Shown: positions 9,155-16,689 of the stretch, one piece after another
Numbering within the stretch: the first letter of the stretch is position 1
How the letters are laid out: every line of letters begins with the position of its first letter
Source: Aeriscardovia sp.
GTDB lineage: Bacteria; Actinomycetota; Actinomycetes; Actinomycetales; Bifidobacteriaceae
Reading direction: 5' to 3'
DNA: 64,000 bases
NCBI GenBank assembly: GCA_017965665.1
Contig: JAGCPN010000008.1
Coordinates: 1-64,000, forward strand
Program-made: the position numbers and the translations under genes
The notes under the pieces: model-generated
The model's database searches: none
Seen by the model: only the letters and a program-made list of their open reading frames with translations
What the model was told of the DNA's origin: nothing

Positions 9155-9508
9155 TCACTTTATCTGAATGCCCACAACTTCCCTCGCCTTCCCCCTTTTG
9201 GCTTCGATAAAGAGGCCCGGAATCCCCGCCGCCTCTATGGCTCTTGACACCGCCTGCTTGGAAGTTACGACCCCGTGGCTAAGGAGGCACTCATAGATCC
9301 TGGCCAGAGGGACGCGGCCCCCTTCTTTAGGGGAAAAGTAGGCCAGAATGGCGTCAGCCACTTCGTTGTTGAAATCCATGAACCTCTTCTTGTCGTCCCC
9401 GTCCCTATAAACCTGCCTCCCCGCCAGGGCGTATACGCACAGATCGTGCTTTACGCTTCCGATTAGGGCCTTTTCCTCAAGCAGAGCTCTCACTCGCGAG
9501 GCGGCCAT
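9155..9508 (-). CDS. Small winged-helix-like protein behind lgt, unknown
   Basis: 117 aa protein with an ATG preceded by GAGGGA. It starts 12 nt after the lgt stop on the same strand, so it is probably co-transcribed with lgt. The C-terminal half (about residues 65-117: LARIYECLLSHG, SKQAVSRAIEAAG) reads like a helix-turn-helix or winged helix followed by a beta hairpin ending GIQIK. The N-terminal half is helical and charged. No catalytic motif is present. The end resembles C-terminal domains of some phage/plasmid primase-like proteins, but I cannot assign it. It marks the junction between the accessory region and the core block. Confidence 0.55.
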   Translation of the reverse strand: MAASRVRALLEEKALIGSVKHDLCVYALAGRQVYRDGDDKKRFMDFNNEVADAILAYFSPKEGGRVPLARIYECLLSHGVVTSKQAVSRAIEAAGIPGLFIEAKRGKAREVVGIQIK

Positions 9509-9520
9509 TCCCTCGCACCC

Positions 9521-10453
9521 TCACGCTCCGGCCTTCTTAGTGCGATTGCGATCTTCCGCCTCCTTCGCCTTTTCTTTCTCCGTTGCAAAAGACAAAATCT
9601 CCAGAGCCTCTTTCCGGCTCCGTCCCTTTTTGGAGAGGTAGAAGAAGAGTCCGGCCCCCAGAAGCGCGCAGATTATCGCAGCCCAGGTGTTAATCCTGAG
9701 GCCCAGAAAGTACAGAGAGGAGTTAATCCTTATCTCTTCTATCAAAGCCCTGCCCACCCCGTAGTACATGAGGTAGAGGCAGAAAATCTGCCCGCTTTTC
9801 AAATATTTTTGGAAGCGGTTCCCGAAAATTGTCAAAAGGACGGCCCCGGTAAGGCACAAAATTATCGAGTAGAGGAAGGTGGGCTGAAAGAGGTGCGTCT
9901 GGGGATCGGGGCAGGGAAGATCTGTATAGCAGGTCTCCAGCTTCCCTATTGCGTCGGCCGAGTTGAGTTTCAGCCCTATGGGCCAGGTAGTGGGAAGGCC
10001 GTAGAGTTCCTGGTTGAACCAATTGCCGAGCCTCCCGAAGGCCTGGGCCACGAGGAGCGCGGGGGCGACGGCATCGGCCAAAAGGAGCGCCGGAATCTTT
10101 TTGTGCCGTCCCACAATCGCCACCGCAATGGCCCCGCCGATGAGGGATCCGAAGATTGCCATCCCTCCATGCCACACTTTCAGGATGTTTACAGGCGATC
10201 CCGTAGGGGGAAAGTAGTCCCATGGAACTGTCAGGCAGTTGTAAATCCTGGCCGCTATCAGCCCCAAAGGGACGGAAGCTAAGGTAAAGTCCAAAACCTG
10301 GTCAAAGGTGCCGCCCCACCTCTTCCACCTGCGGCTCAGTATCAGCACCGCAAAGATTATGGCGCACAGCATCGTGAGGGCGTAGAAATGGATCGTCAGA
10401 GGGCCGATTTTAAAGAAGGAGACGGTGGGGGAGGGTATGGAGGCCTCCGGCAT
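9521..10453 (-). CDS. lgt: Phosphatidylglycerol-prolipoprotein diacylglyceryl transferase
   Basis: Integral membrane enzyme that moves diacylglycerol from phosphatidylglycerol to the lipobox cysteine of pre-lipoproteins, the first step in lipoprotein maturation. The signature GRLGNWFNQE is at residues 140-149, and a conserved HGGM motif near residue 95 is also present. About seven hydrophobic segments are visible. The length (310 aa) is normal, with a charged C-terminal tail of about 35 residues (RSRKEALEIL to the end) as in many actinomycetes. The ATG is preceded by AAAGGGGGAAG. It lies downstream of cdsA in the same direction with a 53-nt gap. Substrates in this window include the lipoprotein at 15271-16587 (lipobox LAGC). 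Confidence 0.95.
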   Translation of the reverse strand: MPEASIPSPTVSFFKIGPLTIHFYALTMLCAIIFAVLILSRRWKRWGGTFDQVLDFTLASVPLGLIAARIYNCLTVPWDYFPPTGSPVNILKVWHGGMAIFGSLIGGAIAVAIVGRHKKIPALLLADAVAPALLVAQAFGRLGNWFNQELYGLPTTWPIGLKLNSADAIGKLETCYTDLPCPDPQTHLFQPTFLYSIILCLTGAVLLTIFGNRFQKYLKSGQIFCLYLMYYGVGRALIEEIRINSSLYFLGLRINTWAAIICALLGAGLFFYLSKKGRSRKEALEILSFATEKEKAKEAEDRNRTKKAGA

Positions 10454-10506
10454 GCTCTTCCCCCTTTCAAAAATGCGGCGCCTTGGCCGCCGGACGCGCT
10501 TTCAGC

Positions 10507-11370
10507 CTACAGGAAAACGGTTAAAAGCAGGTAAATGCAGGGCGCGGCCAGAAGAATGCTGTCGGTCCTGTCCAAAACGCCCCCGTGCCCCTTTATGAGG
10601 TTGCCGTAGTCCTTTATCCCCACGTCCCTCTTTATCACCGAGGCGCAAAGGTCGCCCAGGGTGCCTGCGATGGCTCCGACAAACCCCACTATTATGGCCT
10701 TCCACCAGTCCTGGGCGAAGGTGGACCTAAAGAGGATGATCCAGAAGATGACTTCGCCCACCATGCAGAAAAACAGGCTTCCGGCCAGGCCCTCGTAGGA
10801 CTTTTTAGGGGAAAGCCTGGGGGTCATCTTGTGCCTCCCCAAGGTGGCTCCCACGGTCAGCCCTCCGATGTCGCTGAGGGCCGGAAGGAAGATCACCATA
10901 AACTCCATCCCGTGTTCGGGGCTGTTGGCGAGGTTTGCGGGGTGGAAAGTCAAAGGGAGGATGAGGAAAGAAGAGAGCAGGAGGAGGTAGATGGCTATAA
11001 AGAGGGAGGCGCAGGAATTTCTCAGCCTGCTGACGGGGCGGTTGAGATCCGAATCTGCGGGCTCCGAAAGGCCGCCCCTGAGCGCCACTAAAGTTAGGCA
11101 GGCAAAGAGCGAGGCCGAGAGGGCCAAAAGATGCCTGGGGAAAAAGTAGGTGCAGCAAAAGACGAACGCCGCCGAGAGGGCTATGGTGACCTGCGGGATT
11201 TTAATCCCTATCAGCCTGCAGGCCCGGGCGAGCTCCACCAGGGCCAGCACCACGAAAATGTATATGAACCAGAGGAAGCCGAAAGGGGGCAAAAAGAACA
11301 GGCAGAGCATGATTATGCCTGCCAAAGCGAATCCGACCACTATGGCGGTGGCAAGTTTCCTTCCCGTCAT
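10507..11370 (-). CDS. cdsA: Phosphatidate cytidylyltransferase (CDP-diglyceride synthase)
   Basis: Makes CDP-diacylglycerol from CTP and phosphatidic acid, the branch point for phosphatidylglycerol, cardiolipin and phosphatidylinositol synthesis. The C-terminal family signature is clear: SVIKRDVGIKDYGN followed by GHGGVLDRTDS, with the paired aspartates that bind the metal. Around eight membrane helices are present in 287 aa, a usual size. It follows frr with a 15-nt gap on the same strand, the standard bacterial order frr-cdsA, and precedes lgt. The ATG is preceded by a weak AGGGG. Confidence 0.95.
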   Translation of the reverse strand: MTGRKLATAIVVGFALAGIIMLCLFFLPPFGFLWFIYIFVVLALVELARACRLIGIKIPQVTIALSAAFVFCCTYFFPRHLLALSASLFACLTLVALRGGLSEPADSDLNRPVSRLRNSCASLFIAIYLLLLSSFLILPLTFHPANLANSPEHGMEFMVIFLPALSDIGGLTVGATLGRHKMTPRLSPKKSYEGLAGSLFFCMVGEVIFWIILFRSTFAQDWWKAIIVGFVGAIAGTLGDLCASVIKRDVGIKDYGNLIKGHGGVLDRTDSILLAAPCIYLLLTVFL

Positions 11371-11385
11371 AAATACCCCTGGAAA

Positions 11386-11940
11386 TCAGACGGTGAGAAT
11401 CTCTTTCTCTTTTACTTCCGCCATGGAATCTATTTCGTCTGTGAACTTCTTGGTGAGCTTGTCGAGCTCGGAAAAGATCTGATCCTGCTCGTCTTCGGTG
11501 ATTTCCCCGCTCTTGGCCTCGGCCTCCACTTCCTCGCGGGCCTTGCGGCGGATGTTTCTGACGGCGATCTTGGCGCCCTCGGCCTTCTGCTTTGCAAGTT
11601 TCACGTACTCTTTGCGCCTCTCCTCGGTGAGGGCCGGAAGAGCCACCCTTATGGTGTTGCCGTCCCTGGAGGGGTTGACTCCGAGGTCGCAATCTCTCAG
11701 AGCCTTTTCCACGGCGCTGATCTGGGACACGTCGAACGGGCTTATGGCCAGAGACCGCGTGTCCGGGGCGGTGATGGCTGCCAGGTTCCTGAGAGGCGTG
11801 GGGGCTCCGTAGTAGTTCACAACTATCCCTTCCACCAGGGCCGGGTTGGCCCTCCCGGTGCGGATGGACTGGAAGGCTTCTTTAAGCGAATCCAGGGATT
11901 TGCCCATGAGGGCCTTTGGTTCAGTCAAACTGTCGTCCAT
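11386..11940 (-). CDS. frr: Ribosome recycling factor
   Basis: Splits the post-termination ribosome with EF-G. The 184-aa length and the sequence are typical: the start region DSLKEAFQSIRTGRANPALVE, the conserved PDTRSLAISPFD segment, NPSRDGNTIRVALPALTEERRKEYVKLAK and the C-terminal helix bundle ending near KKFTDEIDSMAEVKEKEI. It is cytoplasmic. It is placed between pyrH and cdsA on the minus strand, the usual translation gene cluster. The gap to pyrH is 75 nt and the ribosome site is weak. Confidence 0.96.
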   Translation of the reverse strand: MDDSLTEPKALMGKSLDSLKEAFQSIRTGRANPALVEGIVVNYYGAPTPLRNLAAITAPDTRSLAISPFDVSQISAVEKALRDCDLGVNPSRDGNTIRVALPALTEERRKEYVKLAKQKAEGAKIAVRNIRRKAREEVEAEAKSGEITEDEQDQIFSELDKLTKKFTDEIDSMAEVKEKEILTV

Positions 11941-12015
11941 ATTTCTGCTTTCTGTGCCCGTTACTTGAAGACTCCCCCTAATTCTATATCAGGCTCACGG
12001 CCGGCCGCACCGCTT

Positions 12016-12741
12016 TCACTCGGCTATCCGGGTCTGGCAGTTTCCCACCAAAGTCCCCAGCTCTTCTCCTAAAAGCACCCTCTCCACCGCATCGGGGGCT
12101 TCGAGGCCGAAGACCCTTATGGGCATGGAGTTGTCGCGGGCCAAAGAGAGGGCGGAAGTGTCCATGACGGCGAGGTTGTCCACGAGCGCCCTCTGGTAGG
12201 AGAGGGTAGAGAACTTTTTGGCCTCGGGGTGCTTGTTGGGGTCCGAAGTGTAGACGCCGTCCACTCCGTTTTTGCCCATGACCACTTCCTCGCACCCCAG
12301 CTCCAGGGCCCTCTGGATGGCCACCGTGTCGGTGGAAAAGTAGGGCATCCCGGCGCCCGCGCCCAAAATGACGACCCTCCCCTTTTCAAGGTGCCTTATG
12401 GCCTTCAAGGGGATGTAGGGCTCGGCCACCTGGGTCATGGTGATGGCGGTCTGCACCCTGACGGCCTGCCCCTCCTGCTCAAAAATGTCGGCGAGGGCGA
12501 GGCAGTTCATAACCGTCCCCAGCATCCCTATGTAGTCGGCCCTGGATCTGTCGAATCCGGCCTCGGAAAGCTCCTTGCCCCTGAAAAAGTTCCCCCCTCC
12601 GGCGACGATTGCCACCTGGACCCTGCGTTCGCAGGCGGCCTTGATTTCCTTGGCGAGGCGGCGAAGGATCTCCACGTCCATCCCGACCTTGCCCCCGCCC
12701 AGAGATTCGCCGGAAAGCTTCAGAAGCACACGCTTTGGCAC
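12016..12741 (-). CDS. pyrH: UMP kinase
   Basis: Phosphorylates UMP to UDP with ATP in pyrimidine nucleotide synthesis. Bacterial amino-acid-kinase-fold enzyme of 241 aa. The N-terminal RVLLKLSGESL with the glycine loop, the GGGNFFRG motif near residue 50, MTQVAEPYIPLKAIRHLEKGRVV and the GKNGVDGVYTSDP segment are all typical. The GTG start is chosen because AGGAGG ends a few nt upstream. It is downstream of tsf, but a strong hairpin with a T run lies between them, so it may have its own transcription control. Next downstream is frr. Confidence 0.96.
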   Translation of the reverse strand: MPKRVLLKLSGESLGGGKVGMDVEILRRLAKEIKAACERRVQVAIVAGGGNFFRGKELSEAGFDRSRADYIGMLGTVMNCLALADIFEQEGQAVRVQTAITMTQVAEPYIPLKAIRHLEKGRVVILGAGAGMPYFSTDTVAIQRALELGCEEVVMGKNGVDGVYTSDPNKHPEAKKFSTLSYQRALVDNLAVMDTSALSLARDNSMPIRVFGLEAPDAVERVLLGEELGTLVGNCQTRIAE

Positions 12742-12756
12742 TTTCTCCTCCTAACT

Positions 12757-12787
12757 TCAAAAAAAGAGGGGGGACGAGCCCCCCCGG
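12757..12787 (-). terminator. Hairpin with T run between tsf and pyrH
   Basis: In the minus direction a GGGGGG stem, a loop CTCGT and CCCCCC, then TCTTTTTTT follow the tsf stop by about 10 nt. It looks like an intrinsic terminator that would end or attenuate rpsB-tsf transcription before pyrH. Confidence 0.75.
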
Positions 12788-12796
12788 CTAAAACCT

Positions 12797-13672
12797 TTAC
12801 TCTTCGGCCTCTTGCCGGCTCTCCTCTTCGCCCTTGCCCACTTCAATCCTGAGGAAGGAAGTGATGGCGCCGCCGGCCTCTTTGGCGAGCTGGCCTATGG
12901 TCTTGGAGGGATCCTTGACGTACTTTTGATCCAAAAGCACGGTCTCTTCATAGAAGGACTTGATCCTGCCCTGAACTATCTTGCCTATTATCCCTTCGGG
13001 CTTGCCCTCCTGGCGGGCTTTGCCTTCTGCAATCCTGCTCTCGCTCTCCACCACGTCCGCGGGGACGTCTTCTTCGCTGAGCCAGAACGGGGCCATCGCT
13101 GAGACCTGGAGCGCCACGTCATGAGCGATCTTGGATCCGGCCTCGTCGGTGGCCACCAGGGCCACTATGGAAGGCGGAAACTCCGCCGACTTTTTGTGGG
13201 CGTAGAGGTTGACTTCTTCTCCTTCTACCCTTCCCACCTGGCCGAGCTTGATGTTCTCCTTGAAAAGCGCCGCCGCCGAGTCGATTATCTCCTTTACCGA
13301 CTCCGTCTCTCCCTTGGCCTCGAGGAGCTGCACGCGCTCTGAGGCCCGGGTCTGGACGGCGATGTCCAAAAGCCTCTCGGCGTAGGCGATGAACTGGGGG
13401 GTCTTGGCCACAAAATCGGTCTCGGTGTTGAGCTCGATGGCGTAGCCCACCTTCCTGCCCTCTTCGTCTACGATCTTGGCGAGGGCGAGGCCCTCCTGGG
13501 CCTTGCGCCCCTCCCTCTTTCCGGCGGCCTGGACGCCCTTTTCCCTCAGGATTTCCTTCGCCCTGTCGACGTCGCCGTCGGCTTCTTCGAGGGCCTTTTT
13601 GACATCCACCATGCCGGCTCCGGTGTCGGAGCGGACCTTCTTTATGAGATCCAGCGATATTTTCTTAGCCAT
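12797..13672 (-). CDS. tsf: Translation elongation factor Ts
   Basis: Nucleotide exchange factor that regenerates EF-Tu-GTP. The N-terminal UBA-like domain (IKKVRSDTGAGMVDVKKALEE) and the signature TDFVAKTPQF near residue 85 are present, followed by the core domain and the dimerisation region. The length of 291 aa is normal. It follows rpsB on the same strand with only 6 nt between, the universal rpsB-tsf pair. The ATG has limited visible Shine-Dalgarno complementarity, but the N-terminus matches the family exactly. Confidence 0.97.
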   Translation of the reverse strand: MAKKISLDLIKKVRSDTGAGMVDVKKALEEADGDVDRAKEILREKGVQAAGKREGRKAQEGLALAKIVDEEGRKVGYAIELNTETDFVAKTPQFIAYAERLLDIAVQTRASERVQLLEAKGETESVKEIIDSAAALFKENIKLGQVGRVEGEEVNLYAHKKSAEFPPSIVALVATDEAGSKIAHDVALQVSAMAPFWLSEEDVPADVVESESRIAEGKARQEGKPEGIIGKIVQGRIKSFYEETVLLDQKYVKDPSKTIGQLAKEAGGAITSFLRIEVGKGEEESRQEAEE

Positions 13673-13678
13673 ATGAAC

Positions 13679-14458
13679 CTACTTAGTTTCTTGCCCCTGG
13701 AGCAGGTCGCTCTCCCATTCCGCCATGGGCTGGGCCGCGTCCTTTTCGGATCCCTTGCCGCGGCCCGCCGAAAGCAGGCCCTCGGCCACGGCGTCGGCCA
13801 TGAGGGTGGTAAGGAGAGTGATGCTGCTTATCGAGTCGTCGTTTGCGGGGATGGGGTAGTCGATCTTGTCGGGATCGGAGTTTGTGTCGGCGAGGGCCAC
13901 GACGGGTATATGGAGCTTCCTGGCCTCGTCGACGGCCAGGGCCTCCTTGTTGGTGTCCACCACAAACAGGGCCTGGGGGAGGCGGTTCATGTCCCTGATG
14001 CCGCCCAGCTCCTTTACGAGCTTGTTTTTCTCCCTCTCCAGGAGCAAAAGCTCCTTTTTGGTCAGGCCCGAGGCGCGCAGCTCGTCAAAGTCCATATCTT
14101 CGAGCTCCTTCATGCGCGACACCCTCTTGCTCACGGTCTGGAAGTTGGTGAGCATTCCGCCCAGCCAGCGGTCGGAGACGAAAGGCATCCCGACCCTGGA
14201 GGCCTGCTTTTCTATCACGGGGGCGGACTGCTTCTTTGTGCCCACAAAGAGCACCACTCCCCCCTTGGAGGCCATCTTCTTTAAGAACGCGTAGGCCTGG
14301 TTTATCCCGTCTATGGTCTTGAAGAGGTTGATGATGTTTATCCCGCCCTCCTGCATGAGGATGTACGGCTTCATCTTGGGGTTCCACCGGGAAGTCTGGT
14401 GGCCGAACTGCACTCCGGCCTCCAAAAGCTGGGTGGCAGTGACTTTTACCTCTGCCAT
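13679..14458 (-). CDS. rpsB: 30S ribosomal protein S2
   Basis: Structural protein of the small ribosomal subunit. The conserved N-terminus [20 protein letters not shown] and blocks such as [17 protein letters not shown] and [11 protein letters not shown] are present. The ATG at 14458 is chosen over an upstream in-frame codon because AGGAGG ends 5 nt before it and the family starts here. The result is 259 aa. The C-terminal tail past the core ([17 protein letters not shown]) is a typical actinobacterial extension. First gene of the rpsB-tsf transcript, with a good promoter about 35 nt upstream. Confidence 0.97.
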   Translation of the reverse strand: MAEVKVTATQLLEAGVQFGHQTSRWNPKMKPYILMQEGGINIINLFKTIDGINQAYAFLKKMASKGGVVLFVGTKKQSAPVIEKQASRVGMPFVSDRWLGGMLTNFQTVSKRVSRMKELEDMDFDELRASGLTKKELLLLEREKNKLVKELGGIRDMNRLPQALFVVDTNKEALAVDEARKLHIPVVALADTNSDPDKIDYPIPANDDSISSITLLTTLMADAVAEGLLSAGRGKGSEKDAAQPMAEWESDLLQGQETK

Positions 14459-14493
14459 GAGGTCCTCCTGTTTCTGTCGGTTTGATCCATGGC

Positions 14494-14522
14494 ATCTAAG
14501 CGCGGAAAATTCCGACCGACAA
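14494..14522 (-). promoter_or_regulatory. Promoter of rpsB-tsf
   Basis: On the minus strand TTGTCG (-35, 14517-14522) is separated by exactly 17 bp from TTAGAT (-10, 14494-14499), about 35 nt before the rpsB ATG. It matches a housekeeping sigma factor consensus well. Confidence 0.6.
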
Positions 14523-14599
14523 AGATTGCCGCCCGCCATGGAGAAAAGTCTGTTCCCGCCCGCGGCAAGGGGGGAAGTTCAATAAGATTCTAGCAAGCG

Positions 14600-15079
14600 C
14601 TAGATATTTCTTATGGCCTTCTGCGCCCTGGCGCGCTCTTTGCCCTCGAGCCTGTCGGTGAAAAGACGGCCGTCCAGGTGGTCGCACTCGTGCTGGATCA
14701 TCCTCGCCATAAGACCCTTGCCCTCGACTATGGCCTTCTTTCCGTCCAGGTCTATCCCTTCGGCCCGGGCAAAAGAGCTCCTCTGCAGGGAGAACCAGAG
14801 TCCGGGAAGGGAGAGGCATCCCTCCTCCCCGTCCTGCTGACCCGACTTATAGGTGATGCGCGGGTTTATCAGGTACCCCAGCTTCCCCCCTACGTTGTAG
14901 GTGAAGATTCGCAAAAGCACCCCCACCTGGTTCGCGCTCAAACCCGCCCTCCCGGGGTCGTCCACGGTTTCCAGCATGTCTCTGACCAGATCCCTCACGC
15001 TTTCGTCTATCCTCTCCACTTCCTCGCACTTGGTGCGCAGGACCGGATCGGGCACGGTGTTAATAGTCAGCAGAGCCAA
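14600..15079 (-). CDS. def: Peptide deformylase
   Basis: Metalloenzyme that removes the formyl group from the N-terminal methionine of new proteins. All three motifs are visible: GLSANQVG (motif 1), EGCLS (motif 2, metal-binding Cys) and QHECDHLDG (motif 3, the two metal-binding His and catalytic Glu). The TTG at 15079 is chosen because AAGGAGG ends 5 nt upstream and the protein then starts [15 protein letters not shown], matching the family; the open frame extends further upstream without conservation. The product is 159 aa, normal in size. It is transcribed divergently from tRNA-Asn, and the gap to rpsB downstream is about 140 nt. Confidence 0.94.
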   Translation of the reverse strand: MALLTINTVPDPVLRTKCEEVERIDESVRDLVRDMLETVDDPGRAGLSANQVGVLLRIFTYNVGGKLGYLINPRITYKSGQQDGEEGCLSLPGLWFSLQRSSFARAEGIDLDGKKAIVEGKGLMARMIQHECDHLDGRLFTDRLEGKERARAQKAIRNI

Positions 15080-15125
15080 AATTTCCTCCTTGCCTTCCAA
15101 AACTGGCGGCGTCCAACTCTTCCGA

Positions 15126-15153
15126 TTGTCAAAAGAGAAAAACCAGGTACAAT
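15126..15153 (+). promoter_or_regulatory. Promoter of tRNA-Asn
   Basis: TTGTCA (15126-15131) and TACAAT (15148-15153) are separated by 16 bp. Transcription would begin about 5 nt before the mature tRNA 5' end at 15165. Confidence 0.65.
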
Positions 15154-15164
15154 GGTACATGTAT

Positions 15165-15237
15165 TCCCGCGTAGCTCAGTTGGCAGAGCGTTCGACTGTT
15201 AATCGAAAAGTCGCCGGTTCAAGTCCAGCCGCGGGAG
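15165..15237 (+). tRNA. tRNA-Asn (GTT)
   Basis: 73-nt cloverleaf. The acceptor stem TCCCGCG pairs with CGCGGGA, the D-arm contains AGCTCAGTTGGCAGAGC, the anticodon stem TTCGA/TCGAA encloses the loop CTGTTAA with anticodon GTT, and the T-loop is TTCAAGT. CCA is not encoded. The T-stem GCCGG/CCAGC has a C-A mismatch at its third pair. Confidence 0.95.
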
Positions 15238-15270
15238 CGGGTTCCGTGCTCCGGCGCGGTTTTTTTGTCT

Positions 15271-16587
15271 TTACAGGCCCGCCTGGGTCGGGGAGACCAT
15301 TCCCGTCTCCACCAGGAGGCGCTTGAAGTTGTTTTCGTCCACCGCCGTGGCGGCCACGGCCTTGGGGGCGGGCTTTTCTCCGGACTCTTCTTTCATGCAG
15401 GAGGCCGCCACGGCGGAGGCGAAGTCGGACCTGTCCACCATGCCGGTGGACCACTCCCGGGCGTTTACGACGCTGGAAAGGGAAGTGGAGAGGACTCCGA
15501 ACCCTATCAAAATGGGCCAGCTCTGCGCCTTTCTCTCCTTGAGCAGGGCCTTCGCCACTTCCTCTTTCGCTTTTTCGCCCATGTCGGAGGCCGGGGCGGG
15601 GGGCTCCTGTTTTGCGACGCTCTCCTGCGAGCTCTCTTCAGACAGGGACGTGTCGGCGTCGGCCACGGTGCCCTGGTACCCCATGTCCTTTAAAACCCCT
15701 CCGACCTGGGAGGCCACAAAGTCGTTTGAGGCCAAAATGGCGCCTATATTCGGCAAAAGCGAACGGCTCGGGGCCTCTTTGAGGGGGGAAAGGGCCTCGT
15801 TTTCCTTGGTTTTGGCCTCCGAAATGACTTTTTTGAACGCCGCCTCCACCGAGGCTTTGCTGGAGGCATCTATCAAAAGGTCCTGCCAGTTTTGCCCGTT
15901 CCAGGCGGGATCCGAGATGAGGCCTTTTTCAAAGTACCCGGAGAGCTCTGACCACATCCCTTCAAAGAGCTCGTGGGCGTCTTGGAGGCTCGAAGCCGAA
16001 GAGGGGTCATAGGAGAGGAGGATGAGGAGGGGGAAGGGCGTTACGGACGTCAACCTGTAGTTTTTGATCTTCTGCAAAAGGGAGGAGGCCTCCAGCTGCC
16101 CCACTTCGTACATCGTCGGGAGCGGCACCGACACCTTCGCGCCCGGAAGGGTGGTTACAAAGGACGCGCGGGTGGAAGAGAGGGAGGAGGCGAGGGCGGG
16201 GTCAGAATCTGGGGAGAGCAGGTTTCCGAACTCCTGCTTTACCACCCCGGGCTCGGAAGCGGGGAGGGCCACAAATATCTCCCCTTTCTTGGCCTTTTCA
16301 AGGTCTTCTTCCTCCTGCTGGGAATTTACCGCCTTCACGCTCAGGCTCTGCTGGGGCATGCCGTCTTTTTCCAGCGCCCCTTCGATGGCCTTTCCGATGT
16401 TTTGCCAGCTGTTTACGGGAGAAAACTGGTTCTGCCAGGAAGGGATGAGGATGGACACGGGCCTGTCGGGCTTTATGGAATGGGCTGAAAGCGGCTTTAC
16501 GGCCTTAGCCTGTCCGCAGCCCGCGAGAGCGAGCACGCAGGAGGCGACAAGGACCGACCCGCCCTTCTTCAGCCATCCGTGAGCCAT
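15271..16587 (-). CDS. Lipoprotein resembling a periplasmic sugar-binding protein
   Basis: 438-aa secreted lipoprotein. The N-terminus has a positively charged start, a hydrophobic core and the lipobox LALAGC (Cys24), so Lgt should modify it. The rest resembles a type 1 periplasmic-binding-protein fold: PVSILIPSWQNQFSP at the first strand, SYDPSSASSLQDAHELF in the middle and NIGAILASNDFVASQVGGVLKDMGYQGT, the typical ASND-A-G segment of sugar-type binding proteins. A Ser/Ala/Glu-rich insert lies near residues 315-345. No permease or ATPase gene is adjacent, so the ligand and partner are unknown; it could act as a sensor or serve a remote ABC importer. Its start region faces fadD. Confidence 0.6.
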   Translation of the reverse strand: MAHGWLKKGGSVLVASCVLALAGCGQAKAVKPLSAHSIKPDRPVSILIPSWQNQFSPVNSWQNIGKAIEGALEKDGMPQQSLSVKAVNSQQEEEDLEKAKKGEIFVALPASEPGVVKQEFGNLLSPDSDPALASSLSSTRASFVTTLPGAKVSVPLPTMYEVGQLEASSLLQKIKNYRLTSVTPFPLLILLSYDPSSASSLQDAHELFEGMWSELSGYFEKGLISDPAWNGQNWQDLLIDASSKASVEAAFKKVISEAKTKENEALSPLKEAPSRSLLPNIGAILASNDFVASQVGGVLKDMGYQGTVADADTSLSEESSQESVAKQEPPAPASDMGEKAKEEVAKALLKERKAQSWPILIGFGVLSTSLSSVVNAREWSTGMVDRSDFASAVAASCMKEESGEKPAPKAVAATAVDENNFKRLLVETGMVSPTQAGL

Positions 16588-16689
16588 TTTGTAAGAAGCT
16601 TCCTCGAAAACGTTATTTAAGCTCTGCAGGGTCTAATATTATTAGAAATCAAACGCTGTTTCATCTTATCGGCTTTGTCGGGAGGTTTA

